A stretch of 9,831 bases of DNA from Eubacteriales bacterium (lineage in GTDB: Bacteria > Bacillota_A > Clostridia > Lachnospirales > Lachnospiraceae), in assembly GCA_030527765.1 (NCBI GenBank), contig JAUNAE010000120.1:1-9831 (forward strand). The letters are read 5' to 3'. The notes below the pieces were generated by a model that saw only the letters and a list, made by a program, of their open reading frames with translations, had not been told where the DNA came from and did not search any database. Shown here piece by piece: positions 1 to 6,133 of this stretch. Each line of letters begins with the position of its first letter. Positions within the stretch are counted from its first letter, which is position 1. The translations under genes and the position numbers were made by a program.

Positions 1-771
1 CTGATATCTGCGGTCAACGCTCTTCTGGGTACATTTGGAAAGAATCTGCTCAAGGCTGAATGGAAGGTCCGGTGTCAGTGCACTTGGCGGAACCATCTCT
101 TCCTGAAGATGCTTGATGGCGATGGCAACGGTGGTATCTCCGTCAAAAGGTACCTTGCCGGTTACCATCTCATAAATGGTAATACCGAGAGAGTAAATAT
201 CACTCTTCTCGTCGCTGTATCCGCCGCGAACCTGCTCCGGTGAGCTGTAATGTACAGAGCCCATCACGTTGGAGCTGATGGTGTTGGAGGATGCCGCACG
301 GGCAATACCGAAGTCTGTAACCTTCACCTTACCATCTGTGGAGATAATAATGTTCTGCGGCTTCACATCCCGGTGTACGATGCCGTGGCTGTGGGCTGCC
401 TCAAGTCCCATAGAAACCTGAATGGCAATACTGGTTGCCTCTTTGATGGAAAGCTTGCCCTTCTTGGAAATGTAATCCTTCAGGGTAATACCTTCGATCA
501 GTTCCATTACAATATAATATACACCCTCGTCATCTCCTACGTCGTAGACGTTGACGATGTTCGGATGGGTAAGTCCGGCTGCTGCCTGAGCCTCACTCTT
601 AAACTTGCGGATAAATGTCTTATCCTCCCGGAATTCCGGTTTCAGAACCTTCACTGCTACAGAACGGTTCAGCTTGTGATCCTTTGCTTTGTACACATCC
701 GCCATTCCGCCGGTTCCGATTTTTGCTAATATTTCATAGCGTTCTGCTACAATCATTCCTGTTTTTAACAT
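1..771 (-). CDS. prkC: Eukaryotic-type Ser/Thr protein kinase PrkC (PknB family), 3' part cut off by the window edge
   Basis: Reading leftward from ATG at 771 gives 257 open codons with no stop, so the gene continues past base 1. The visible part is a Hanks-type kinase domain. It has a Gly-rich loop GTGGMADVY at 19-27, ATP-binding Lys41, a helix-C Glu near 60, the catalytic loop HRDVKPQN at 133-140 (Asp135 as base, Asn140), the DFG motif at 153-155 for magnesium, and GSVHYSSPEQ at 171-180 at the end of the activation loop. In related proteins this cytosolic domain is followed by one membrane helix and extracellular PASTA repeats that bind muropeptides; those would lie outside the window. The start overlaps the end of the phosphatase gene by 7 nt and has a good ribosome binding site. 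This kinase-phosphatase order is standard in Firmicutes. The activation loop is richer in Ser than Thr. Function is secure; the C-terminal architecture is inferred from the family. Confidence 0.96.
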   Translation of the reverse strand, partial: MLKTGMIVAERYEILAKIGTGGMADVYKAKDHKLNRSVAVKVLKPEFREDKTFIRKFKSEAQAAAGLTHPNIVNVYDVGDDEGVYYIVMELIEGITLKDYISKKGKLSIKEATSIAIQVSMGLEAAHSHGIVHRDVKPQNIIISTDGKVKVTDFGIARAASSNTISSNVMGSVHYSSPEQVRGGYSDEKSDIYSLGITIYEMVTGKVPFDGDTTVAIAIKHLQEEMVPPSALTPDLPFSLEQILSKCTQKSVDRRYQ

Positions 772-1511
772 GCTTCCACCTCATTCGCAAAGGGTTCTAC
801 CAATATAATTGCTATATTGTCTTTACCACCGTTCTGATTCGCTTCGTCTACCAGTCTTCTGCCTTTGGCATCGAGATCGGCATCTTCGCTGTGGACGATC
901 TCTTCCATCTTGCGATCTTCCACCATATTGCTTAATCCATCAGAACACATCAGAATCACGCTTCCGGATTCCAATTTCAGGTCAAAGAAGTCTACTTCCA
1001 CCGTCTTTTCCGCACCGAGTGCTCTCGTAATAATGTTCTTCTTCGGATGGTTTCTGGCTTCTTCCTGATTCAGTTCACCCATGCGAACCATTTCCTGTAC
1101 CAGAGAGTGATCTCTGGTCACCTGTTGTATCTGTCGTTCAATCACATAGAGACGACTGTCTCCGATGTTGGCAACGTATGCGTACTGACCGACGATGGTG
1201 CAAACGACCATGGTCGTACCCATACCCCTTAGATTCTCATCATTCTCTGCTTTTTCCAGAATCTCCTGATTCGCAACTTCCACGGCATGGCGTATGACCT
1301 TGACCGGGTTGTAATCAGAATCTCTGCGAATTTCTTCAACCAGTGTCTGCACACCATGAGATGATGCATAATCACCTGCATTATGGCCTCCCATACCGTC
1401 AGCCACTACGAACAGATTCGGTAAATTGCCTACTGGATCCGCCGATACATAGACGTAATCCTGGTTCATCTGCCGTTTTTGTCCGACATCAGTAGCCGAA
1501 AATATTCTCAT
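765..1511 (-). CDS. stp: PP2C-type (PPM) Ser/Thr protein phosphatase, partner of PrkC
   Basis: A 248-residue PPM phosphatase, also called prpC, which removes phosphate from PrkC and its substrates in a Mn/Mg-dependent reaction in the cytosol. Numbered from ATG at 1511, the visible motifs are RQMNQD (13-18, metal Asp18), VVADGMGGHNAGD (35-47, Asp38), GMGTTMV (96-102), NIGDSR (115-120), CSDGLS (189-194, Asp191) and GGKDN (228-232, Asp231). These cover the metal-binding Asp set of the family, and the length matches the usual ~250. An in-frame GTG at 1523 would add four residues. I chose the ATG because homologues begin just before the Thr/Ser-Asp-x-Gly motif and because an AGTGAG element lies 7 nt upstream of it, while the GTG has no clear site. 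The gene starts 23 nt inside the end of rlmN and its stop overlaps the prkC start, so translation of kinase and phosphatase is probably coupled. Confidence 0.95.
   Translation of the reverse strand: MRIFSATDVGQKRQMNQDYVYVSADPVGNLPNLFVVADGMGGHNAGDYASSHGVQTLVEEIRRDSDYNPVKVIRHAVEVANQEILEKAENDENLRGMGTTMVVCTIVGQYAYVANIGDSRLYVIERQIQQVTRDHSLVQEMVRMGELNQEEARNHPKKNIITRALGAEKTVEVDFFDLKLESGSVILMCSDGLSNMVEDRKMEEIVHSEDADLDAKGRRLVDEANQNGGKDNIAIILVEPFANEVEAC
776..783 (-). promoter_or_regulatory. Ribosome binding site of prkC, inside the end of stp
   Basis: On the minus strand TGAGGTGG lies 4 nt before the ATG at 771, within the last codons of the phosphatase gene. It supports this start for prkC, whose ATG overlaps the stp stop codon (ATGTTAA, 7 nt). 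Confidence 0.75.
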
Positions 1512-2559
1512 GCTGTTTCTCACTTTCTGTCTGATCCATGTAACTCTTTCTTAATTGACCACAGGCACCGTCAATATCGCTGCCCATTTCCCTTCTAATA
1601 GTAACATTTATTCCACATTTTTCAAGTTTTATTTTGAAATTCTCCACCGCCTGACGGGCCGGTCTTTTGAAGGATCTTTCCTTCACAGGGTTCACCGGAA
1701 TCAGGTTTACATGGCAGTTCAGATCCTTTAATTTGCCAGCGAGTTCAGCGGCATCTTCCGGGTGATCGTTCACTCCGGCAACGACGCTGTACTCAAATGT
1801 GATACGTCTTCCGGTCTTCTCGAAATAGTATCGGCAGGCGTCCAGAAGTTCCTCGATGGTATATTTGAAAGCGATTGGCATGAGCTCTTTTCGCCTCTCA
1901 TCGTTCGGGGCATGAAGGGAAATTGCCAGTGTCATCTGGAGTTTCTGTTCTGCCAGTTCCCGGATTTTCGGCACGAGGCCGCAAGTGGAAACAGTCAGAT
2001 TTCGCTGGCTCAGATGCAGTCCGTTCTCGTCTGTCAGAAGCTCGATGAATCGAAGTAAATTGTCATAGTTATCCAGAGGTTCTCCGGTTCCCATGACAAC
2101 GACGTTGGATACTCTCTCCCCGGTGTCCTGCTGAATCCGGTAAATCTGATCCAGCATTTCGGATGGGAGGAGGCTTCTGGTCAGTCCCCCGATGGTGGAG
2201 GCGCAGAACCGGCATCCCATGCGGCATCCCACCTGGGAAGAAATGCAAACGGAATTTCCATGTTTGTAACGCATGAGAACGCTCTCGATTACGTTGCCGT
2301 CCGGCAGGCGGAAGAGATATTTTCTCGTTCCGTCCAGGGCGGAAACCTGCACGCCTACTTTTTCCAAAGCGACCAGAGGCTTGTCATGAAGCTTCTCTTT
2401 CAGGCTTTTCGGGATGTTGTTCATCTCTTCATAGGAGACGCAGAGTCTCTGATGCATCCATTCATACAGTTGTTTTCCACGAAAGGGCTTTTCCCCGATT
2501 TCTTTCATGAACTCTTTTAGTTCTTCCAGTGTCATGGATTTGATATCTGTCATGATCAT
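1489..2559 (-). CDS. rlmN: Dual-specificity radical-SAM RNA methyltransferase RlmN (23S rRNA A2503 / tRNA A37, m2A)
   Basis: A 356-residue protein that puts a methyl group on C2 of adenosine 2503 in 23S rRNA, and on A37 of some tRNAs in the E. coli enzyme. The N-terminal ~95 residues form the accessory RNA-binding domain. The radical-SAM motif CX3CX2C is Cys112, Cys116 and Cys119, which bind the 4Fe-4S cluster. Cys105 in CISSQVGC corresponds to E. coli Cys118, and Cys333 in GACGQL to the methyl-carrying Cys355; both catalytic cysteines are therefore present. MGTGEPLDNYDN at 155-166 is the SAM-binding GEP motif. The length fits the family (B. subtilis about 363). The start overlaps the rsmB stop as ATGA, with AAGGAAG just upstream. 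A second in-frame ATG two codons on (2553) has a 10-nt spacing to the AAGGA core and is a possible alternative. RlmN rather than Cfr is favoured by the conserved housekeeping setting. Confidence 0.97.
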   Translation of the reverse strand: MIMTDIKSMTLEELKEFMKEIGEKPFRGKQLYEWMHQRLCVSYEEMNNIPKSLKEKLHDKPLVALEKVGVQVSALDGTRKYLFRLPDGNVIESVLMRYKHGNSVCISSQVGCRMGCRFCASTIGGLTRSLLPSEMLDQIYRIQQDTGERVSNVVVMGTGEPLDNYDNLLRFIELLTDENGLHLSQRNLTVSTCGLVPKIRELAEQKLQMTLAISLHAPNDERRKELMPIAFKYTIEELLDACRYYFEKTGRRITFEYSVVAGVNDHPEDAAELAGKLKDLNCHVNLIPVNPVKERSFKRPARQAVENFKIKLEKCGINVTIRREMGSDIDGACGQLRKSYMDQTESEKQHENIFGY

Positions 2560-3911
2560 GTCTTCCTTCTGAATTTTGCGATAAAGAATCCGTCTGTTCC
2601 ATGGACTCCCGGGAGCAGCTGGAGATATCCGAGCTTCGTGCTCTCACAGTGGAGTTCTTCCGGAAGATAAGGATCCAGGCTTTCCAGTTTGAACGGGAAG
2701 TTATTGAGGAACCACATCATGTTCTCCTCGTTCTCTTCTTTTGCAATGGTGCAGGTACTGAATACCAGGGCACCTTTGGACTTCACATATTCTGCTGCGT
2801 TTTTGAGTATATTTCTCTGAAGTTCCACAAGCTCCGTCTGTTTCTGAGGGCTTGTGCGGTATTTGATCTCCGGCTTTTTGCCGATGACGCCGAAGCCTGA
2901 ACAAGGTACGTCTGCAATGACGATGTCTCCCTTCAGCTCGGATTCTACGTCGAATACGGTCGCATCCATGACTTTCGCCTGGACGTTGATGCTGTTGGCT
3001 CTTGTAATGTTCTGTTCAATCAGATCTACCTTGTAGGCAGTCAGATCTCTGGCATCGACGGTGCCGTAACCTTCCATCTTGTCACCGATGTGAAGGCTTT
3101 TTCCTCCCGGCGCTGCACAGAGATCGATGACGTAATCACCCTTCTGTGGGTCTGCCACCTCTCCTACGAGCATGGAGCTCACATCCTGTACCATGATTTT
3201 GCCCTCGATAAAGGCATCCAGTGTCAGGATATGGTTGTAATTGGATATCTGGAATGCGTAAGGAATGTACGGAGCCGGCTCCACAGTCGCTCCCTGAGCT
3301 TCCAGACTTTTCTTCACGGTCTCCGGATCACAGAGATACGTTCTGCATCGGATGGTGAGTGGTTTTTCCTTAAGGAAATCCTGAAGAATCACTTCGGTCG
3401 TTTCTTCACCATAATCCGCAAGCCATCTTTCCACGAGAATCTCCGGCATGGAATATTTCACGGAGAGGTGTCTCTTGAGATCTTTTTCTCTGGAAGGGTA
3501 CTCCAGAGTAGGAAGTTCCCGGGCGATGGTGCGGAGCACTCCGTTTACGAAGGATTTCAAGTTAAAGAATCCTTTTCTCTGGGCAAGCTTCACTGCCTCG
3601 TTGCAAACGGCACTGTCAGGAACGCTGTCCATGAATTTCAGCTGGTACACAGCGCTTCTGAGAATGATGCGGATGACCGGCTTCATCTTCTCTACGGTAA
3701 CCTTGGAAAAAGAGTTCAGAATGTAATCGATCTGAATCTGGTATTCCAGAGTTCCTTCACAGACTCTTGTGATGAAAGCCCGCTCCTGTTTCGGAAGAAA
3801 CTGGTATTTCGCCAGAGCATTTCTGATGGCGATATGACTGTGTTCCCCGTTTTCTACTTCTAATAAAATGTCGAGAATCAGTTCTCTTGAATTTAATCCA
3901 TTAATCGTCAC
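2556..3911 (-). CDS. rsmB: 16S rRNA m5C967 methyltransferase RsmB (Fmu/Sun family)
   Basis: A 451-residue SAM-dependent enzyme that methylates cytosine C5 in 16S rRNA (C967 in E. coli numbering). Residues 1 to about 130 form the NusB-like RNA-binding domain that separates RsmB from other m5C methyltransferases. The catalytic domain follows, with the SAM-binding motif DLCAAPGGKS at 263-272, motif IV DVPCSGFG at 334-341 (Cys337) and motif VI FSTCTI at 384-389 (Cys387). In this family the motif VI Cys attacks the base and the motif IV Cys helps release it. Length is normal. Translation starts at GTG 3911, not ATG, 11 nt inside the end of the yugP-like gene. A strong GGAGGAAG with an 8-nt spacer from its GGAGG core supports this, and the N-terminus lines up with the NusB-like fold. 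It is followed directly by rlmN, so two rRNA methyltransferases are made together. Confidence 0.97.
   Translation of the reverse strand: MTINGLNSRELILDILLEVENGEHSHIAIRNALAKYQFLPKQERAFITRVCEGTLEYQIQIDYILNSFSKVTVEKMKPVIRIILRSAVYQLKFMDSVPDSAVCNEAVKLAQRKGFFNLKSFVNGVLRTIARELPTLEYPSREKDLKRHLSVKYSMPEILVERWLADYGEETTEVILQDFLKEKPLTIRCRTYLCDPETVKKSLEAQGATVEPAPYIPYAFQISNYNHILTLDAFIEGKIMVQDVSSMLVGEVADPQKGDYVIDLCAAPGGKSLHIGDKMEGYGTVDARDLTAYKVDLIEQNITRANSINVQAKVMDATVFDVESELKGDIVIADVPCSGFGVIGKKPEIKYRTSPQKQTELVELQRNILKNAAEYVKSKGALVFSTCTIAKEENEENMMWFLNNFPFKLESLDPYLPEELHCESTKLGYLQLLPGVHGTDGFFIAKFRRKT
2562..2568 (-). promoter_or_regulatory. Ribosome binding site of rlmN
   Basis: AAGGAAG on the minus strand lies in the last codons of rsmB, a few bases before the ATGA stop/start overlap at 2559-2556. 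The distance from the AAGGA core is 4 nt to the first ATG and 10 nt to the second ATG at 2553, so the exact start is uncertain by two codons. Confidence 0.6.
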
Positions 3912-4605
3912 GACGTCTTCCTCCGGAAAGAAGTACTAATCTAAGCAGCTGCAAAACAGAGGATGCCAGCGCTGCAACGTAGGTAAGTGCTGCTGCGGTC
4001 AGGACCTCTCTTGCCCGTGAATTCTCTTCATGTCCGAGAATTCCCGTGTTTTCCAGCATGGCAAGGGCTCTTCTGGATGCGTTGAATTCCACCGGAAGGG
4101 TAACAAGCTGGAACAGTACTGCTGCAGAAAAAAGAACAATTCCTGCGGTTGTCAGTGCCGGGCGGGATACAATCAGTCCAATGAGAAATACCGGCCATGC
4201 AAGCTGAGATCCGATGTTTGCAGCCGGAACCAGTTTGGCTCTGAGGTCCAGTGGCGCATAGCCCTGGGCATGCTGCATGGCATGACCGCACTCGTGGGCT
4301 GCCACTCCAAGGGCTGCAATGGATCTCTGATGAAATACGGTTTCGGACAGGTTTACCGTCTTCGTTCTCGGATCATAGTGATCGGTAAGGTTTCCCGCTA
4401 CCGGGCGTACCGTCACGTCGGTAATTCCCGCTGCCCGAAGTACCCGAAGAGCGGTTTCCTCTCCGGTCAGTCCGGATGCACTGGCGATTCTGCTGTATTT
4501 GGCAAAAACGGATTTCATTCTTGCGGAAGCTGCCATAGCGATGATGGCTCCGATGATCAGCAGAATGTAGGTTGGATCCCAATAGTACATATAACGTGAA
4601 TACAT
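3901..4605 (-). CDS. yugP: YugP-type membrane zinc metallopeptidase (Zn_peptidase_2 family)
   Basis: A 234-residue membrane protein with the zinc metalloprotease signature HECGH at 104-108 (His104 and His108 as ligands, Glu105 as general base). Glu173 in PVEFNASRRA is a plausible third ligand by family pattern; this is inference. Hydrophobic stretches at about 11-27, 135-147, 151-170 and 204-226 look like membrane segments, the first close to the N-terminus behind a Tyr-rich start. The family is common in Firmicutes and Bacteroidetes, but I know of no established physiological substrate. The start has AAGGAG eight bases upstream, made from the last codons of fmt, with only 5 nt between the genes; an in-frame ATG at codon 6 is less well placed. 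The gene sits between fmt and rsmB, where B. subtilis has nothing. The C-terminus ends in a run of Arg and Asp residues. The family call is firm; the gene symbol is borrowed from B. subtilis. Confidence 0.9.
   Translation of the reverse strand: MYSRYMYYWDPTYILLIIGAIIAMAASARMKSVFAKYSRIASASGLTGEETALRVLRAAGITDVTVRPVAGNLTDHYDPRTKTVNLSETVFHQRSIAALGVAAHECGHAMQHAQGYAPLDLRAKLVPAANIGSQLAWPVFLIGLIVSRPALTTAGIVLFSAAVLFQLVTLPVEFNASRRALAMLENTGILGHEENSRAREVLTAAALTYVAALASSVLQLLRLVLLSGGRRRDD
3917..3924 (-). promoter_or_regulatory. Ribosome binding site that fixes the GTG start of rsmB
   Basis: GGAGGAAG on the minus strand, with 8 nt between the GGAGG core and the GTG at 3911. It lies inside the last codons of the metallopeptidase gene. 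No ATG competes nearby, so it decides the start. Confidence 0.75.
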
Positions 4606-4610
4606 CTAAA

Positions 4611-5570
4611 TCACTCCTTCGTCATTTTCAGGAAGGAACCTTCCGGAATTGCATATCCGCGAAGGAATGCATCCGCCTCCATTCGTTTCTTTCCTTCCAG
4701 CTGAACCTCTGTGAGAATCAGCGTTCCTTCTTTGCAGGCAACATGAATGCCCTGTTTGTCGGTTTTTACAATCTGTCCCGGTTCTCCGGCAGTCTTTTCC
4801 TCACTGAGAACGCTCTTCCATACCTTCAGTGTTTTGCCGTTCAGATATGCATAGGCACTTGGCCACGGGGATAATCCGCGTACCAGACGCTCCAGTTCTT
4901 CTGCCTTCTTTTCAAAATCCATGAGTCCCATCTGTTTGGTGATCATGGCAGCGTATGGTGTCGGACTCTCCTCCGGCTGTTTCTCGTATACGGCAGTTCC
5001 ATCCATCACGGGAGGAAGGGTCTCTGCCAGAAGATCCGCTCCCGCAAGAGACAGCTTGTCGAAAAGGCTTCCGCCGGTCTCTTCCGGTGTGATCGGAACA
5101 ATTTTTCTGGAAATCATATCACCGGTATCCAGACCTGTTCCCATGCGCATGATGGTAACACCGGATTCTTTTTCCCCGTCAATAACAGCGTACTGGATCG
5201 GCGCCGCACCCCGGTATTTCGGAAGAAGGGAGGCGTGAATGTTCAGGCAGCCTCCTCTCGGAAGATCCAGAATGCTTTTGGGAATGATCTGTCCAAAAGC
5301 GGCGACAACAATGACGTCCGGAGCCAGTTCTTCCAGCACTTTGAAAAATTCCGGTTCACGAACCTTCACCGGCTGATATACCGGAAGATTGTGGCGGAGT
5401 GCTTCTTCTTTGACCGGTGTGGGAAGGAGGGTCTTGCCTCTTCCCTTTGGTTTGTCCGGCTGTGTCACAACACCAACCACCTGGTATCCTTCTTCTACAA
5501 GGCGGGTGAGGGGCGGCACTGCGAAGTCCGGTGTTCCCATGTATACTACTCTGATCTGTTCGTTACTCAT
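4611..5570 (-). CDS. fmt: Methionyl-tRNA formyltransferase
   Basis: A 319-residue cytosolic enzyme that transfers a formyl group from 10-formyltetrahydrofolate to initiator Met-tRNA. The N-terminal Rossmann domain opens with VVYMGTPDFAVPPL at 8-21. The catalytic triad of the formyltransferase family is Asn110, His112 and Asp148, matching E. coli Asn106, His108 and Asp144. SLLPKYRGAAPIQ at 114-126 is the folate-binding signature. The C-terminal OB-like domain for tRNA binding starts around residue 205 and carries RGLSPWPSAYAY. Length is standard. The ATG at 5570 overlaps the def stop as ATGA. The nearest Shine-Dalgarno-like GGAGG (5588-5584) has a long 13-nt spacer, so coupling to def translation probably matters. 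About five residues precede the usual N-terminus, but no better start exists. Together with def this forms the formyl-methionine addition/removal pair. Confidence 0.98.
   Translation of the reverse strand: MSNEQIRVVYMGTPDFAVPPLTRLVEEGYQVVGVVTQPDKPKGRGKTLLPTPVKEEALRHNLPVYQPVKVREPEFFKVLEELAPDVIVVAAFGQIIPKSILDLPRGGCLNIHASLLPKYRGAAPIQYAVIDGEKESGVTIMRMGTGLDTGDMISRKIVPITPEETGGSLFDKLSLAGADLLAETLPPVMDGTAVYEKQPEESPTPYAAMITKQMGLMDFEKKAEELERLVRGLSPWPSAYAYLNGKTLKVWKSVLSEEKTAGEPGQIVKTDKQGIHVACKEGTLILTEVQLEGKKRMEADAFLRGYAIPEGSFLKMTKE
4614..4619 (-). promoter_or_regulatory. Ribosome binding site of the yugP-like gene, within the end of fmt
   Basis: AAGGAG on the minus strand encodes the last Lys-Glu of Fmt and runs straight into its TGA stop. 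Eight bases separate it from the ATG at 4605. This supports the first ATG as the start and ties reinitiation to the end of fmt translation. Confidence 0.75.
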
Positions 5571-6049
5571 TCTGTAAAATCATCCTCCTCGTAGGACACC
5601 TTGTGAAGATCTCCTTCCACGATTTCTGTGTAAAGGTGACCGTCCAGGTGATCAATTTCGTGGCAGAACGCTCTTGCGAGAAGTTCTTCCCCTTCATACT
5701 CTACAACGTTCATGTCCAGGTCATTTGCGCGAACCTTCACATAGTTCGGGCGGGTTACTTTTCCTGCCATGCCCGGAACGCTTAAGCATCCCTCGTCTCC
5801 TGTCTGCTCACCGGCTGTCTCAATGATCTCCGGGTTCAGAAGGATGATCGGGCCTTCTCCAACATCAATGACAACGATTCTTTTCAGAATTCCGACCTGC
5901 GGTGCTGCAAGGCCGACGCCGGATGCATCGTACATGGTCTCCAGCATGTCGTTGATGAGTTCCTGAATTCTCGGTGTCACCTTGTCTACGGTTCTGCATT
6001 TTTTATTCAGTACGCTGTCGCCTTCGGTTCTAATTGTTCTAAGTGCCAT
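5567..6049 (-). CDS. def: Peptide deformylase
   Basis: A 160-residue metalloenzyme, usually Fe2+ in the cell, that removes the formyl group from the N-terminal Met of new proteins. All three family motifs are intact: GVGLAAPQVG at 44-53 (Gln51), EGCLSVPG at 86-93 (metal ligand Cys88) and HEIDHLDG at 130-137 (ligands His130 and His134, catalytic Glu131). The short length and lack of an insertion after motif 1 fit a type 1-like enzyme, not the longer type 2 form seen in many bacilli. The tail is acidic (EEDDFTE). The ATG at 6049 has AAGGAG with a 6-nt spacer, a standard site. It is the first gene after the only long gap in the window and overlaps fmt by 4 nt, so def may head a sub-operon. Confidence 0.98.
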   Translation of the reverse strand: MALRTIRTEGDSVLNKKCRTVDKVTPRIQELINDMLETMYDASGVGLAAPQVGILKRIVVIDVGEGPIILLNPEIIETAGEQTGDEGCLSVPGMAGKVTRPNYVKVRANDLDMNVVEYEGEELLARAFCHEIDHLDGHLYTEIVEGDLHKVSYEEDDFTE

Positions 6050-6055
6050 AATCGT

Positions 6056-6061
6056 CTCCTT
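6056..6061 (-). promoter_or_regulatory. Ribosome binding site of def
   Basis: AAGGAG on the minus strand, six bases before the ATG at 6049. It lies in the intergenic gap and so is not part of any coding sequence. Confidence 0.75.
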
Positions 6062-6133
6062 TTCTTCAGGTGGTATTTGTAGTTTTGTAAATCATATTTA
6101 TAGTTTTAAAACTCTATTAATAACCAATCTTCT
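6062..6133 (-). promoter_or_regulatory. AT-rich gap between priA and def; possible internal promoter
   Basis: This is the only gap longer than a few bases in the window. It holds 17 G/C in 72 bases, far below the flanking genes. On the minus strand TTGGTT (6127-6122) and TATAAA (6102-6097) could act as -35 and -10 boxes, but the 19-nt spacing is longer than ideal; TATGAT follows directly at 6096-6091. A perfect 12-bp palindrome, AGTTTTAAAACT, lies between the two boxes at 6102-6113, overlapping the first base of the TATAAA box. There is no GC-rich stem followed by a T-run, so an intrinsic terminator after priA is not supported. A sigma-A promoter for def and the genes after it is a reasonable inference, but the match is weak. 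Confidence 0.35.

Noticed and set aside
250..729. Plus-strand open frame (159 codons) opposite the prkC kinase domain
   Set aside because: The minus strand encodes all kinase motifs across this stretch, including the DFG and HRD regions.
1489..2559. RlmN considered as the resistance-type paralogue Cfr
   Set aside because: Its position in the conserved rsmB-rlmN-stp-prkC order points to the housekeeping enzyme, and nothing mobile lies nearby.
3090..3863. Plus-strand open frame (257 codons) opposite rsmB
   Set aside because: Shadow of rsmB; the composition is not protein-like and all family motifs are on the minus strand.
4030..4599. Plus-strand open frame (189 codons) opposite the metallopeptidase gene
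   Set aside because: Shadow frame; the minus strand has a membrane protein with a HECGH motif, a good start and a good ribosome binding site.
6102..6113. Palindrome AGTTTTAAAACT considered as a terminator stem
   Set aside because: The stem is only six A/T-rich pairs with no loop and no following T-run, so it would not make a stable transcription terminator.
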